A stretch of DNA of 64,000 nt from an uncultured Eubacteriaceae bacterium. GTDB lineage: Bacteria; Bacillota; Clostridia; Peptostreptococcales; Anaerovoracaceae. Location: assembly GCA_903789635.1 (NCBI GenBank), contig CAIFEY010000003.1:1-64000 (forward strand). Reading direction: 5' to 3'. The translations under genes and the position numbers were made by a program. Shown one piece after another: positions 24,315 through 33,794 of this stretch; positions within the stretch are counted from its first letter, which is position 1; the number at the start of each line of letters is the position of its first letter. Under the pieces are notes generated by a model, which was not told the DNA's origin, ran no database searches, and worked only from the letters and a program-made list of their open reading frames with translations.

Positions 24315-26000
24315 CTACTTAAGGACCTTGACCTCGCGCTTGGCGAGCGGGAGGGAGACGGTGATCGTCGTGCCCTCGCCGACCTTGCTGTCGACGTGGA
24401 TCGTGCCCCTGTGGATCTGCACCGCGTGCTTCACGATGGAGAGTCCAAGGCCGGTGCCTCCGACTGTGCTCGAGTGGCTCTTGTCCGCTCGGTAGAAGCG
24501 CTCGAAGATCCGGTTCAGGTCGTCGTGGGCGATGCCGATGCCGTGGTCAGCGACTGTCAGGATGCAGCGGCTGTCCCTGGAGGTGACGTCGACGCTCGCG
24601 TCTCCGCCCTTCTTGTTGTAGCGGATCGCGTTCTCGACCAGGTTGCGGACAATCTCGTGCAGCAGCGATGGGTATCCGCAGACCTTGGCGGTTTCGCCCG
24701 TCACGCTCAGCTTGATGCCGGCAGCGTCCGCCTCGGCGGAAAGCTCGGAAACCGTGTCGTTTGCGACCTTGAACATGTCCACGTTCTCCGTCGTGAGGCC
24801 CGGGACTCCCTCGTCCAGGTGCGACAGGCGGATGATGTCCTCGACCAGGCGCACCATGCGCTGCGTCTCGGTGTAGATCTTGTTCGAGAATTCCGGAACG
24901 TCATCCGGCTTGACGAGGTTGTTCATCAGCAGCTCGGCGTATCCGGAGATCGCATGCAGCGGCGTCTTCAGCTCGTGCGAGACGTTGGCCGTGAATTCGC
25001 GGCGCATCTGCTCGATCTTCTCGTGTTCGGTGATGTCGGAGAACAGGATGACGATGCCGACGACATGTTCCTGCTCCAGAATCGGCGACGCGTTGACCTG
25101 GAAGACCAGTTCTCCGATGGAGATCTTCTCCTCGAGCGTCTCGCCCTGCAGAGCCCTCGCAATCAGACCCTGCAGCGCTGCCTCGCGGCTGTAGGCCAAG
25201 ATGTCGTGGCCGGTGCACTGCATGCCCGTCTGGAGGATCTCCGAAGCCTCCTCGTTGATGCTGACGATGCGTCCGTTCGGCGTCAGGAGAACCATTCCCT
25301 CCTGGGCGTGCTTCAGGATCGTATCGATCTGCGTCTGTTTCTCGTCCAGGACGTCCTTTTGATGCCCGAGCTCGATCTGCTGGCGGTAGATGCAGTCGAG
25401 CAGCGGGGAGATTTCCTCGTACTCATCCTCATTGTCCAGCGGATGGTCTAAGTCCAGGCTGTTCAGCGGTGCGGCGATTCTCTTCGCGAGCCGTGACGAC
25501 AGGATCAGCGAAAGGATGATCGCGATCAGGACGATAAAGCAGATCTCAGGGATCAGTCCTACCATCAGGGTGAACGCGGAGTGTCTGGTGACGGCGAGTC
25601 TGATGACGGTGCCGTTTTCCAGGCGCTGTGCGGAGTAGAACAGCTGCTCGGTCAGTGTCTTGGAGTATCTCCTGCTCTGGCCGTAGCCGGTCCGCATGGC
25701 CTCTTTGACCTCAATTCTGTTCTTGTGGTTGGCCATCGTCGCAGGATCGACCTCGTTGTCGTACAGGACCGTTCCGTCCTTCGCGATCCAGGTAATCCTG
25801 ACGTTGGAGTTGTCGAAGTGCTTCAGGTATGCCCGGCCGTCAAGCTCGACTCCCTGTGCGGCAAATTTTGTCTGCGCCTTCAGTTCATTGGCCTCGACGT
25901 TCTGAAAATACGGGTACATGGCACCCATAATCAGACCTGCAGCGGCCAGCAGCACAATTAGCGAGACCAATATAATTGATCGATGTATATTCTTAATCAT
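24315..26000 (-). CDS. phoR: Phosphate sensor histidine kinase PhoR
   Basis: This 561-residue membrane kinase has transmembrane helices at about 8-30 and 145-168, with an extracellular sensor between them. A HAMP-like/linker region and a PAS domain (about 222-325) precede the DHp domain. His342 in SHELKTPLHAISGYAELL is the phosphorylated residue. The ATP domain has NLVENAIRYN, DHGIGIA and GGTGLGLSI. It overlaps phoB by four bases (ATGA). Last gene of the pst-pho cluster. Confidence 0.93.
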   Translation of the reverse strand: MIKNIHRSIILVSLIVLLAAAGLIMGAMYPYFQNVEANELKAQTKFAAQGVELDGRAYLKHFDNSNVRITWIAKDGTVLYDNEVDPATMANHKNRIEVKEAMRTGYGQSRRYSKTLTEQLFYSAQRLENGTVIRLAVTRHSAFTLMVGLIPEICFIVLIAIILSLILSSRLAKRIAAPLNSLDLDHPLDNEDEYEEISPLLDCIYRQQIELGHQKDVLDEKQTQIDTILKHAQEGMVLLTPNGRIVSINEEASEILQTGMQCTGHDILAYSREAALQGLIARALQGETLEEKISIGELVFQVNASPILEQEHVVGIVILFSDITEHEKIEQMRREFTANVSHELKTPLHAISGYAELLMNNLVKPDDVPEFSNKIYTETQRMVRLVEDIIRLSHLDEGVPGLTTENVDMFKVANDTVSELSAEADAAGIKLSVTGETAKVCGYPSLLHEIVRNLVENAIRYNKKGGDASVDVTSRDSRCILTVADHGIGIAHDDLNRIFERFYRADKSHSSTVGGTGLGLSIVKHAVQIHRGTIHVDSKVGEGTTITVSLPLAKREVKVLK

Positions 26001-26671
26001 CGCGATGCTCCCATCCGATACCCGACACCGCGGACCGTCTCAATCATGCGCCCGGCGTTCCCGAGCTTGCTCCTGAGCGTGCCGATGTGCACATCCACGG
26101 TTCGTGTTTCTCCTGCGAAATCTTCTTCCCACACCTGACGCAGCAGCTCTTCCCTGGTGTATACTCTGCCGGGGTGCTTCATGAACAGGTGCAGCAGTTC
26201 ATATTCCTTCAGGGTGAGGGTGACCTCCTGACCGTCTGAAAATACGCGGTGGGACCCTTCCTGAAGTTCGATGGAGTCATGACGGAGGACATTCTTATCG
26301 GCGGTCTTTCCGGTGCGCCGCAGGACAGCACGCACGCGGGAAAGCATCTCCATCATGCCGAACGGCTTGACCAGATAATCGTCCGCGCCCAGATCCAGGC
26401 CGCGAACCTTGTCGTACTCCGTCCCCTTGGCAGTCTCCATGATGACCGGAATCTCTTCCGTCTCATGCGACTCCCTCAGTTTCTGGAGGATTGAAATTCC
26501 GTCCTCATCCGGGAGCATGATGTCCAGCAGGATCAGATCCGGAACTTCCTTGCGGAGTGCCCGGAACATCGATTCCCCGTCCGGAAACCCCTCTGCGGTG
26601 AAATCTGCTCCGCGAAGAGCGTATAAGATGAGTTCTCTGCTGGAATCATCGTCTTCGACACAGTAAATCAC
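25997..26671 (-). CDS. phoB: Phosphate response regulator PhoB/PhoP
   Basis: This is a 224-residue OmpR-type response regulator. Asp50 in LILLDIMLPDEDG receives the phosphoryl group. The acidic pocket is VEDDD near the N terminus, and a winged-helix domain ends with RTVDVHIGTLRSKLG and VRGVGYRM. The GTG start at 26671 is chosen because AAGGAG precedes it and the REC domain starts there; an open frame runs 57 codons further upstream without similarity. It would bind the repeats upstream of pstS. Confidence 0.92.
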   Translation of the reverse strand: MIYCVEDDDSSRELILYALRGADFTAEGFPDGESMFRALRKEVPDLILLDIMLPDEDGISILQKLRESHETEEIPVIMETAKGTEYDKVRGLDLGADDYLVKPFGMMEMLSRVRAVLRRTGKTADKNVLRHDSIELQEGSHRVFSDGQEVTLTLKEYELLHLFMKHPGRVYTREELLRQVWEEDFAGETRTVDVHIGTLRSKLGNAGRMIETVRGVGYRMGASR

Positions 26672-26890
26672 GTATAACTCCTTTTCCCTTTTCTTAATCA
26701 ACAACCATTGCTGCGGCCGCGGAGCCGTACTGCCCATATAGAGATGCGTATGTCGATCCGTATATCGGTCCCGTACTGTTTCTTTCTCTCCGCCTTCCGC
26801 TGCCCTGCGCACCCGCGGTATTCTGCTCGTATCCCCGCGCATGCGGCTTTAGATTAATTCTACCCCATCCCGGTATTAAATACCAGAATG

Positions 26891-27589
26891 CTAAGAATTT
26901 TTCGGCTTACGATCCTTCTCGTACTCCGATTCATCTCCCGGCAGGATGCCGTCTACCGCGTAGATGACCCACTCTGCGACGTTGGTCGCGTGGTCGGCGA
27001 CACGCTCTAAGTACTTGGAGATCATCAGAATATCCGCGAACTCCTCTGCGGAGTCTCTGACCTTCTCGCCCGCCTCGTTGTACACGAGCTCGACCCACTT
27101 GCGTTTAGCCTGGGTCAGCGCCTCGTCGACGACGTCGTCACGGTCGATGACCTCCTGCGCAAGTTTGGAATCCTGCTTGACGTAGGCATTCAGGCTGTCG
27201 GAAACCATCCCGCACGCGACATCCGACATGTCATGCAGGTTAACCTGATCCAGAAGATCCGGATCGGTGATGTACGGCGCGAGCTCGGAAATATCCTGAG
27301 CTAGGTCGCCGACGCGCTCCAGGTCGGAGATCATGTGCATCGTCGCGGAAACCTGACGGAGGTCTCCTGCAACCGGCTGCTGGCCGAGCAGAAGCTTCAG
27401 GCAGAGGGACTGAATCTCTCTCTGCGACTGATCCATCGCTCCTTCCAGCTGCTCCGCCTTCTTGGCGAGTGCCATATCGTGATTCAGCACGGATCTCATG
27501 GCCGTGTCGATCGCGTCTACTGCTGCAGCTCCCATTTCAATCAGCTGCAGGTGCAGCGTCTCAAGCTGCTGACGATAGTGGATTCTCAT
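26891..27589 (-). CDS. phoU: Phosphate transport regulator PhoU
   Basis: The 232-residue all-helical protein carries two PhoU repeats, each with conserved acidic metal-binding motifs (DLERVGDLAQDISELA; ISKYLERVADHATNVAEW). It restrains PhoR signalling and Pst activity when phosphate is abundant. Its start codon overlaps the pstB stop by one base. Confidence 0.95.
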   Translation of the reverse strand: MRIHYRQQLETLHLQLIEMGAAAVDAIDTAMRSVLNHDMALAKKAEQLEGAMDQSQREIQSLCLKLLLGQQPVAGDLRQVSATMHMISDLERVGDLAQDISELAPYITDPDLLDQVNLHDMSDVACGMVSDSLNAYVKQDSKLAQEVIDRDDVVDEALTQAKRKWVELVYNEAGEKVRDSAEEFADILMISKYLERVADHATNVAEWVIYAVDGILPGDESEYEKDRKPKNS

Positions 27590-28353
27590 TAACCGAACCT
27601 CCCTGTGATGTACTCTTCTGTTTTCGGGTTCTTAGGCGTTGCGAACAACTCGTCCGTCGGCGCGTACTCTACCATTTCTCCCAGGTAGAAGAACGCGGTA
27701 CGGTCGGAGATACGGACCGCCTGCTGCATGTTATGCGTGACGATGACGATCGTGTAGTTCTCCTTCAGCTCCATAGCCAGGTCCTCGATCGCCGATGTGG
27801 AGATCGGGTCCAGCGCGGAAGTCGGCTCGTCCATCAGCAGGATGTCCGGCTCGACGGCCAGGGCTCTCGCGATGCAGATTCTCTGCTGCTGTCCTCCGGA
27901 AACGCCTACCGCGTTCCTCTTCAGACGGTCCTTGACCTCGTCCCAGAGACCTGCTCCCCTGAGGGACCTCTCGACGATCTCGTCCAGCGCGCTTCGGTTC
28001 TTGATTCCGTGGATTCTCGGACCGTACGCGACGTTGTCGTAGATCGACATGTCGAACGGGTTCGGCTGCTGGAATACCATGCCGACCTGCTTTCTAAGCT
28101 GATTGACGTCTACCTTCTTATCGTAGATGTCCTGTCCGTCGATTTCGATCTTTCCCGTGATCTTGCAGCCCTCGACCAGATCGTTCATCCGGTTCAGAGA
28201 CTTCAGCAAGGTCGATTTTCCGCATCCGGACGGTCCGATGAACGCCGTGATCTCATGCTCCGGCATCCTCAGATTGATGTCCTTCAGCGCCTGAAAATCG
28301 CCGTAGAACAGATCCATATGGTCGACGACAATCTTGTCTTTATTATCGCTCAT
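27589..28353 (-). CDS. pstB: Phosphate ABC transporter ATP-binding protein
   Basis: This 254-residue ATPase energises phosphate uptake. Walker [10 protein letters not shown], signature [15 protein letters not shown] and Walker [13 protein letters not shown] are intact. The gene lies 35 bases after pstA and has AGGAG upstream. Confidence 0.96.
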   Translation of the reverse strand: MSDNKDKIVVDHMDLFYGDFQALKDINLRMPEHEITAFIGPSGCGKSTLLKSLNRMNDLVEGCKITGKIEIDGQDIYDKKVDVNQLRKQVGMVFQQPNPFDMSIYDNVAYGPRIHGIKNRSALDEIVERSLRGAGLWDEVKDRLKRNAVGVSGGQQQRICIARALAVEPDILLMDEPTSALDPISTSAIEDLAMELKENYTIVIVTHNMQQAVRISDRTAFFYLGEMVEYAPTDELFATPKNPKTEEYITGRFG

Positions 28354-28388
28354 TTTCTATCTAACTCCTATATTCTATCTTCCAGATC

Positions 28389-29276
28389 TTATGCTCCGCG
28401 GTTCTTCTTCACGATTCTTGCGGACAGCAGACGTGCCGCGAGGTTGAAGACCAGTACCGCGATGACCAGGATCATGGAGGAGATGTTCGCAATCTCTGTG
28501 GAATGCTGTACCACACTTCCCTCTGTACGCATCATCCAGACGTGCAGCGCCAGGGTCTCTCCCGGGCGGAGCGGATTCAGCGGACATGTAGAGGACGCCA
28601 GGTTCCAGTTGCTCCAGTCGATGATCGTGCTCTGTCCGGTGGTGTACAGCAGTGCAGCTGCCTCTCCGAATCCACGGCCGGCGACCAGGATGATTCCGGT
28701 GACGACTCTAGGGATGCAGGCCGGGATCAGGACGTGCCAGATAGTCTGGAACGTCGATGCGCCGAGTCCGACACTTCCGGTACGGTAGTCGTCCGGCAGC
28801 GCGCGGAGCGCGTCCCTCGTCGTCGAGGTGATCTGCGGGATGCTCAGGATCGTGACGACCATGGCACCTGCGAGCAGGTTGCTCTGGGCTCCGGTCATCA
28901 GGATGAAGACCAGGTAGCCGAACAGGCCGATGACGATGGAAGGCAGTGAACTCAGTGCCTCGATGGACATCGTGATAATCTCAGTCAGCTTGCCCTGCTT
29001 GGCGTATTCCGACAGGTAGGTGCCCGCCGCCATTCCTAGCGGGACGCTGACGATCAGGGACAGGACAACCAGGTAGACTGTGTTGAACAGCTGGTTTCCG
29101 ATTCCCGCATCCGTGAAGCCCATGACTCCCGGATAATAACTGCGTATTCCTTTAATGACAATGTATGTTGCCAGCACGAGCAGCAGCAGGATGGCGCTTC
29201 CGCCGACGATATAGAATATCCCGGTCATGAAGTGATCGACCCCACGCGATCTCGCATGTGTACTTCTCTCATTCAT
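28389..29276 (-). CDS. pstA: Phosphate ABC transporter permease PstA
   Basis: The 295-residue permease has about six membrane helices and the cytoplasmic coupling loop LRALPDDYRTGSVGLGASTFQTI, which contacts PstB. Highly similar in layout to PstC, with which it forms the channel. Gap to pstC is 19 bases. Confidence 0.95.
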   Translation of the reverse strand: MNERSTHARSRGVDHFMTGIFYIVGGSAILLLLVLATYIVIKGIRSYYPGVMGFTDAGIGNQLFNTVYLVVLSLIVSVPLGMAAGTYLSEYAKQGKLTEIITMSIEALSSLPSIVIGLFGYLVFILMTGAQSNLLAGAMVVTILSIPQITSTTRDALRALPDDYRTGSVGLGASTFQTIWHVLIPACIPRVVTGIILVAGRGFGEAAALLYTTGQSTIIDWSNWNLASSTCPLNPLRPGETLALHVWMMRTEGSVVQHSTEIANISSMILVIAVLVFNLAARLLSARIVKKNRGA

Positions 29277-29295
29277 ATGCTTGCTTCCTTTCCGG

Positions 29296-30204
29296 TTAAT
29301 ACTCTTTCTTCTTCTTCAGTGTCAGGTGGATCAGCGCGATGCAGATCAGGGACAAAATCAGAAGCAGCAGGGCCATGCTCCACAGAGCCAGGTTATATTC
29401 ACTGCCGTTCGCCGTATTTCCCATGTCCGCCGCAATCGCAGCCGTCAGGTTGTTCGTCGGATAGAGGATTCCCTTAGGGAAGGCTCTGGTCTTTCCGATT
29501 ACCATCGCTACCGCGAGGGTCTCTCCCAGGGCTCTGCTGAGTCCTAAGATGACACCGGTGATGACGCCGCTCTTAGCCATCGGCACCTGTACTGTGTAGA
29601 TTGCCTGCCATCTCGTCGCGCCCATGCCCAGCGCACCCATCTTGCATCTAGGCGGCAGGGACCTCAGCGCATCGGCTGACAGAGTTGTGATGGTCGGCAT
29701 GATCATGATCGCCAGGACGATGCCGGCCGCCAGGACGGAGTATCCGCCCATCGGTGCGTGGAACTTCTTCGCGATGAACGGAACCAGGACGGTCATGCCG
29801 ACCCAGCCGTATACAACGGAAGGAATTCCGACGAAGATTTCGATTGCCGGCTGCAGAAATCTGGCTCCGAACTTAGGAGAGATCTCTGATAAGAAGATCG
29901 CCGCCGCCAGACTGAACGGGACTGCGATCAGGAGCGCCAGCGCGCAGGTGTAGATCGTACCTACGATGTAGATTAACGCGCCTACTTTTCCGCCGCCAAC
30001 GCCAGGTGTGTCAGACGGATCCCAGTCCGATGAGAACAGGAACTCGAAGACACTATGGTGATACTGAATAAAGGTACCGCTCCCGTTTACGACCAGAAAC
30101 AGCGCGATGACAATAACGAGAGCGATAATGAGAAGCCCGCAAAGCATTACGAGTGTTTTGCAGGCCTTCTCTTTGCGCTGTCTTGATGCAGCTTTATTTG
30201 TCAT
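29296..30204 (-). CDS. pstC: Phosphate ABC transporter permease PstC
   Basis: This 302-residue permease has six membrane helices and the loop LRSLPPRCKMGALGMGATRWQAI that couples to PstB. Its start lies 11 bases inside the end of pstS, so translation is probably coupled, which is less usual for the highly expressed pstS. Confidence 0.95.
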   Translation of the reverse strand: MTNKAASRQRKEKACKTLVMLCGLLIIALVIVIALFLVVNGSGTFIQYHHSVFEFLFSSDWDPSDTPGVGGGKVGALIYIVGTIYTCALALLIAVPFSLAAAIFLSEISPKFGARFLQPAIEIFVGIPSVVYGWVGMTVLVPFIAKKFHAPMGGYSVLAAGIVLAIMIMPTITTLSADALRSLPPRCKMGALGMGATRWQAIYTVQVPMAKSGVITGVILGLSRALGETLAVAMVIGKTRAFPKGILYPTNNLTAAIAADMGNTANGSEYNLALWSMALLLLILSLICIALIHLTLKKKKEY

Positions 30205-31111
30205 GATTCTTTGCCGCCTTGTCGGTCAGCTTAGAAATTGCGCCGTATCCCATGTCCTCAACGTTCTTGACGTAGTCCTTACCAGCCAGGTACTTGATGA
30301 ATGCCTGTGCGGTCTTGTTTCCGTCACCCTTCGTGTACATGTGCTCATAGCCCCATACATTGTAGGATCCGTTGTAAGTGTTCTCCAGTGTCGGCTCGAC
30401 TCCGTCGATGCTGACTGCTACAGCGTCCTTGGTGTCGGTGAGGTAGGACAGTGCGACATATCCGATCGCGCCCTTGTTCTTCTCAACAGTCTCCATCAGT
30501 GTACCGGAGTCGTCTGTCTCCAGAGCGGACTTGGAAGCCTCTTCCTTACCATCCATTGCGTACTCCTTGAAGAGTGCTCTTGTTCCGGAGGACTCCGGAC
30601 GGGTTACCAGCATGATCTTCAGATCCGGTCCGCCAACTTCTTTCCAGTTCGTGATCTCGCCGGTGAAGATTCCGATCAGCTGCTCGGTAGTCAGATTGTC
30701 AACACCCAGCTTGGAGTTTACAACCGGTGCAACCGTAACCAGTGCAACCTTGTGGTCTACCAGCTCGGAAGCCGCATCCTTGTCCAGCTTCTCAGCAGCC
30801 TCTACATCGGAGTTTCCGATATCTACGGAACCCTCGGAGACCTGCTTGAGTCCTGTTCCGCTTCCGCCGCCGCTTACGGTGATGGAAACGCCGCTGTTCT
30901 CCTTCATGTAGTCTGTAGCCGCCTGCTTGGCCAGAGGCTGAAGTGCGGAAGAACCGGACGCCGAGATTTTCTTGCTCGAGCTGTCAGATGAGCTGCTTGA
31001 GGAAGATCCTCCGCATGCTGTGAAAGCCATCATGATCGCTACGATCAGTACGAGGACTGCCGCCGCCTTAAACTTCCCGTGAGATTTCGAATTTTCGCCT
31101 GATAACATCAT
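30194..31111 (-). CDS. pstS: Phosphate-binding lipoprotein PstS
   Basis: This 305-residue substrate-binding lipoprotein has a signal peptide ending in the lipobox FTAC, followed by GG and a Ser-rich linker. GSSALQPLAKQAATDYM and SGGGSGTGLKQVSEGSVDIGNSD are the phosphate-binding loops, and RPESSGTRALF is a conserved motif. Two adjacent ATG codons (31111 and 31108) follow AAAGGAG; either could start translation. First gene of the operon, behind Pho-box-like repeats. Confidence 0.95.
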   Translation of the reverse strand: MMLSGENSKSHGKFKAAAVLVLIVAIMMAFTACGGSSSSSSSDSSSKKISASGSSALQPLAKQAATDYMKENSGVSITVSGGGSGTGLKQVSEGSVDIGNSDVEAAEKLDKDAASELVDHKVALVTVAPVVNSKLGVDNLTTEQLIGIFTGEITNWKEVGGPDLKIMLVTRPESSGTRALFKEYAMDGKEEASKSALETDDSGTLMETVEKNKGAIGYVALSYLTDTKDAVAVSIDGVEPTLENTYNGSYNVWGYEHMYTKGDGNKTAQAFIKYLAGKDYVKNVEDMGYGAISKLTDKAAKNHDK

Positions 31112-31207
31112 TATTCTCCTTTCTCATATTGCATTCTTTGCATTATGATCCAATCAGCGTATCGGAAGGGGTTCTCTTTTTTCTCTCCCTTCGACAGTTA
31201 ACAGTCT

Positions 31208-31260
31208 ACAAAACGAATGTAAAGTGGGAAATCTATACTTTGTAAAACGTATGTAAAGTC
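31208..31260 (-). promoter_or_regulatory. Pho-box-like tandem repeats upstream of pstS
   Basis: Two blocks, 31208-31225 and 31242-31259, read on the minus strand as CTTTACATNCGTTTT followed by GTA or ACA. They give TTTACA-type hexamers spaced by five bases, the arrangement bound by PhoP/PhoB in Firmicutes. Further TGTAAAGT octamers lie at 31303 and 31395. Confidence 0.65.
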
Positions 31261-31511
31261 ATTCAAACCATTGAATTTTCAATGCTTACCGGCTTGATGT
31301 TTGTAAAGTGTTTCCGGCTTTACAATTGATTTGCGGCTTGATTTACAATATTTCCGTGACAAAGAACACAATCACTCTTCACGATTTCTCCATTTGTAAA
31401 GTCCCTGCCGGAAAACGCGACGTCAGAATTCCGCGCATCCCTCTTTCCGGCGGCCCCGGTGAGCGGCCTGAACCGTCCCGACTTTGTCTAAACGAACCAG
31501 ATGAATGGATG

Positions 31512-31556
31512 CGGACAAAAAAGAAAGAGCCGGCGGGCTCTATAGGCCTGCCGGCT
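31512..31556 (-). terminator. Intrinsic terminator after the symporter gene
   Basis: AGCCGGCAGGC and GCCCGCCGGCT (minus-strand reading) form the stem, followed by a T-rich run. Confidence 0.88.
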
Positions 31557-31621
31557 GATTCTGAATGACATTGTTTCTTTTCTATATTATTATAGAAGGG
31601 ATTGAACGTTCTGATACGGAA

Positions 31622-33115
31622 CTATCTGGTTCCCGTCTTCTTTGCTGCCTTCTTCTCGAGGTGGTATTCGGCCTGGCGTCTTGCCTCGGCTTCCTTCTCG
31701 AGTCTCTCGCAGGTGTACTGCGGGCTGTCGCTGAGGAAGTCCTTGATCAGGCGGACGATCTCCGGCGAGAGAATGATGACGGCGAGCAGGTTCGGGATCG
31801 CCATCATGGCGTTCAGGTCGTCTGCGATGGTCCATACGAGGTCCATCTTGGTAACTGCTCCGATAACGACGAAGGCTACGAACAGAACCTGATACGGCTT
31901 GATGATCTTGGTGCCGAACAGGAACTCCGCACATCTGGTTCCGTACAAGCTCCAGCTCAGGATCGTGGACAGTGCGAACATCGTGATGCACAGTGCGATG
32001 ATGATCGCTGCGAGCTTTCCGCCGAACGTGGTGCTGAATGCACTGATGGCCATGTCGGTTCCTGCGCTCTTTCCGTAGAACTGTCCGCATACGCCGGATG
32101 TCAGAACTGCCAGCGCGGTGAATGTGCAGATGACCATGGATGCGGCGAATACCTCGAAGATACCGAACATACCCTGTCTTACCGGGTGGTCGGTGTCAGC
32201 TGCGGCATGGGCGATCGGGGCGGATCCAAGTCCTGCCTCGTTGGAGAAGATTCCTCTTCCGATTCCCATCTGCATGGTGACCTTGATTCCGGTTCCTGCG
32301 AGTCCGCCGCCGATCGCAGCAGGATTGAACGCATAATGGAAGATGTCCGCGAATACAGGAACGATATTTCTGTAATTGAAGACAACGACGATGATTGCGG
32401 AGAGGACGTACAGCATAGCCATGCCCGGTACGAGCTTCTCGGTTACAGCGCCGATTCTGTTCAGTCCGCCGAACAGGACCATCGTGGTCAGGACTGCGAC
32501 GATGATTCCAACAACAAGGTAGATCGTCTTCAGCTGCGCATCTGTAGTTGCAGGGTTGAACTGCGTGAAGATGGATCCTACGGAAGTTACGATCGTGTTG
32601 ATCTGGGTCATGTTTCCGATTCCCAGTGCTGCGATTGCGGCAAAGAGCGAGAAACAGACACCGAGCCACTTCCAGTTCTTTCCGAGACCGTTCTTGATGT
32701 AATACATCGGTCCGCCGACCCAGTCGCCCAGCTCGTTCTTCTCACGATAACGAACGGAGAGGGTTACCTCGGAGAACTTGGTAATCATTCCGAACAGCGC
32801 GGATACCCACATCCAGAAAACGGCTCCCGGGCCTCCCAGTGCGATCGCACCGGTGACTCCGGCGATGTTTCCGGTTCCTACGGTTCCGGCGAGAGCGGTC
32901 GTCATCGCCTGTACCGGAGAGAGCGAACCTTCCTTGACCTCTGTCTTGTCGAACAGCTTACCAACCGTGTTCTTCATCGCAAGTCCGAACTTGCGGAACT
33001 GGAACGCCTTGGTTCTTACCGTCATGAAGATTCCCGTACCGACCAGAAGGATCAGCATCGGCGGTCCCCACAGGACCTCATACAATGAATAAATCAACCC
33101 AGCAAACGAGTGCAT
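31622..33115 (-). CDS. Alanine/glycine:cation symporter (AGCS family)
   Basis: The 497-residue sodium-dependent amino acid carrier has about ten membrane helices. The family signature is GTVGTGNIAGVTGAIALGGP and continues with GPMYYIKNGLGK and GIGRGIFSNEAGLGSAPIAH. The C-terminal 40 residues are charged and rich in Glu, Lys and Ala. It probably imports alanine or glycine, which suits an amino-acid fermenter. The ATG at 33115 is preceded by AAAGGAG. Single gene with its own terminator. Confidence 0.93.
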   Translation of the reverse strand: MHSFAGLIYSLYEVLWGPPMLILLVGTGIFMTVRTKAFQFRKFGLAMKNTVGKLFDKTEVKEGSLSPVQAMTTALAGTVGTGNIAGVTGAIALGGPGAVFWMWVSALFGMITKFSEVTLSVRYREKNELGDWVGGPMYYIKNGLGKNWKWLGVCFSLFAAIAALGIGNMTQINTIVTSVGSIFTQFNPATTDAQLKTIYLVVGIIVAVLTTMVLFGGLNRIGAVTEKLVPGMAMLYVLSAIIVVVFNYRNIVPVFADIFHYAFNPAAIGGGLAGTGIKVTMQMGIGRGIFSNEAGLGSAPIAHAAADTDHPVRQGMFGIFEVFAASMVICTFTALAVLTSGVCGQFYGKSAGTDMAISAFSTTFGGKLAAIIIALCITMFALSTILSWSLYGTRCAEFLFGTKIIKPYQVLFVAFVVIGAVTKMDLVWTIADDLNAMMAIPNLLAVIILSPEIVRLIKDFLSDSPQYTCERLEKEAEARRQAEYHLEKKAAKKTGTR

Positions 33116-33475
33116 AATGAAACTCCTTTCCAAACACATTACACATTTACGTACAACGATTTACAAAACTTTTTCCATACTCAACTGGGTTTATTTTATT
33201 ATTATTTACATGGAAGATGCCAGTAAAAATGTTGAATTATCCGCATTGCATCCGACGAAGTACGGTATACAGTATTATACGTGTGTTCTACACAAATAAT
33301 TTTAATTTTTATTGTTGCTTAAACCAGTTATATTTTCAACATATTGAAGTATTCTTTAACTATGAACTTTTATCGAATCTCCCTCGGCTTTATCTGAAAT
33401 ATTGCGAATATTATATATTGAAATATATTTCATATACTCACCTTTCACGAAGATATGTTTTATTATTGATACATA

Positions 33476-33515
33476 AATAACTTTCACGCTTTACCGATAA
33501 AGTGTGAAAGTTATT
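33476..33515. repeat. Long hairpin in the AT-rich spacer
   Basis: AATAACTTTCACGCTT pairs with AAGTGTGAAAGTTATT (one G-U) around a short loop. No T-run follows on either strand, so a simple terminator is unlikely. Confidence 0.6.
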
Positions 33516-33740
33516 CTACCAGTTGTCCGATTATTTACACTTTCCATACTAAGCCTTGTATGTATCAGCGTGCAAAATGCCCGTAAGCTGTCCGATAATT
33601 TCCCGAATTCAGGATACTGAATATGGCGTTTACGTGCGCGTGTGAATAATTATTCTGTGCCGGAGGCAAAGTTTTCGCGCAGCGCGGGCGGGCGGGCTCC
33701 GGGCGGGCAGCAGGTCAGGCGGGCGCGGGCGAGCCGCCGG

Positions 33741-33778
33741 GGCCGGGCGCCCGGGGAAGACGGGATGGGCGCCCGGCC
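33741..33778 (-). repeat. GC-rich 12-bp inverted repeat downstream of the cyclodeaminase gene
   Basis: GGCCGGGCGCCC and GGGCGCCCGGCC form a perfect stem directly after the stop of the minus-strand gene. It may act as a terminator or 3' end stabiliser, though no T-run follows. Confidence 0.6.
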
Positions 33779-33794
33779 GGCCTGCGCGAACGGG

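Larger units (their letters stand above)
31112..31621. other. pst control region and spacer to the symporter gene
   Basis: No gene is present. The spacer holds four TGTAAAGT copies (31219-31402) and the symporter terminator at 31512-31556. Confidence 0.6.
33116..33794. other. Spacer: AT-rich half and GC-rich half
   Basis: Positions 33130-33560 are much more AT rich than the surroundings and contain a long hairpin at 33476-33515. Positions 33660-33790 are extremely GC rich, with G-runs at 33686-33707 and a 12-bp inverted repeat at 33741-33778. An AT-rich open frame on the plus strand (33217-33480) has no supporting features. Confidence 0.6.

Noticed and set aside
23769..25451. Long plus-strand open frame antisense to phoR
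   Set aside because: It mirrors a well-supported histidine kinase, is rich in Arg, Val and Asp as GC-rich antisense frames are, and has no ribosome site or known domain.
33217..33480. AT-rich open frame of 87 codons on the plus strand
   Set aside because: There is no ribosome site, its composition follows the AT-rich spacer, and no similarity is recognised.
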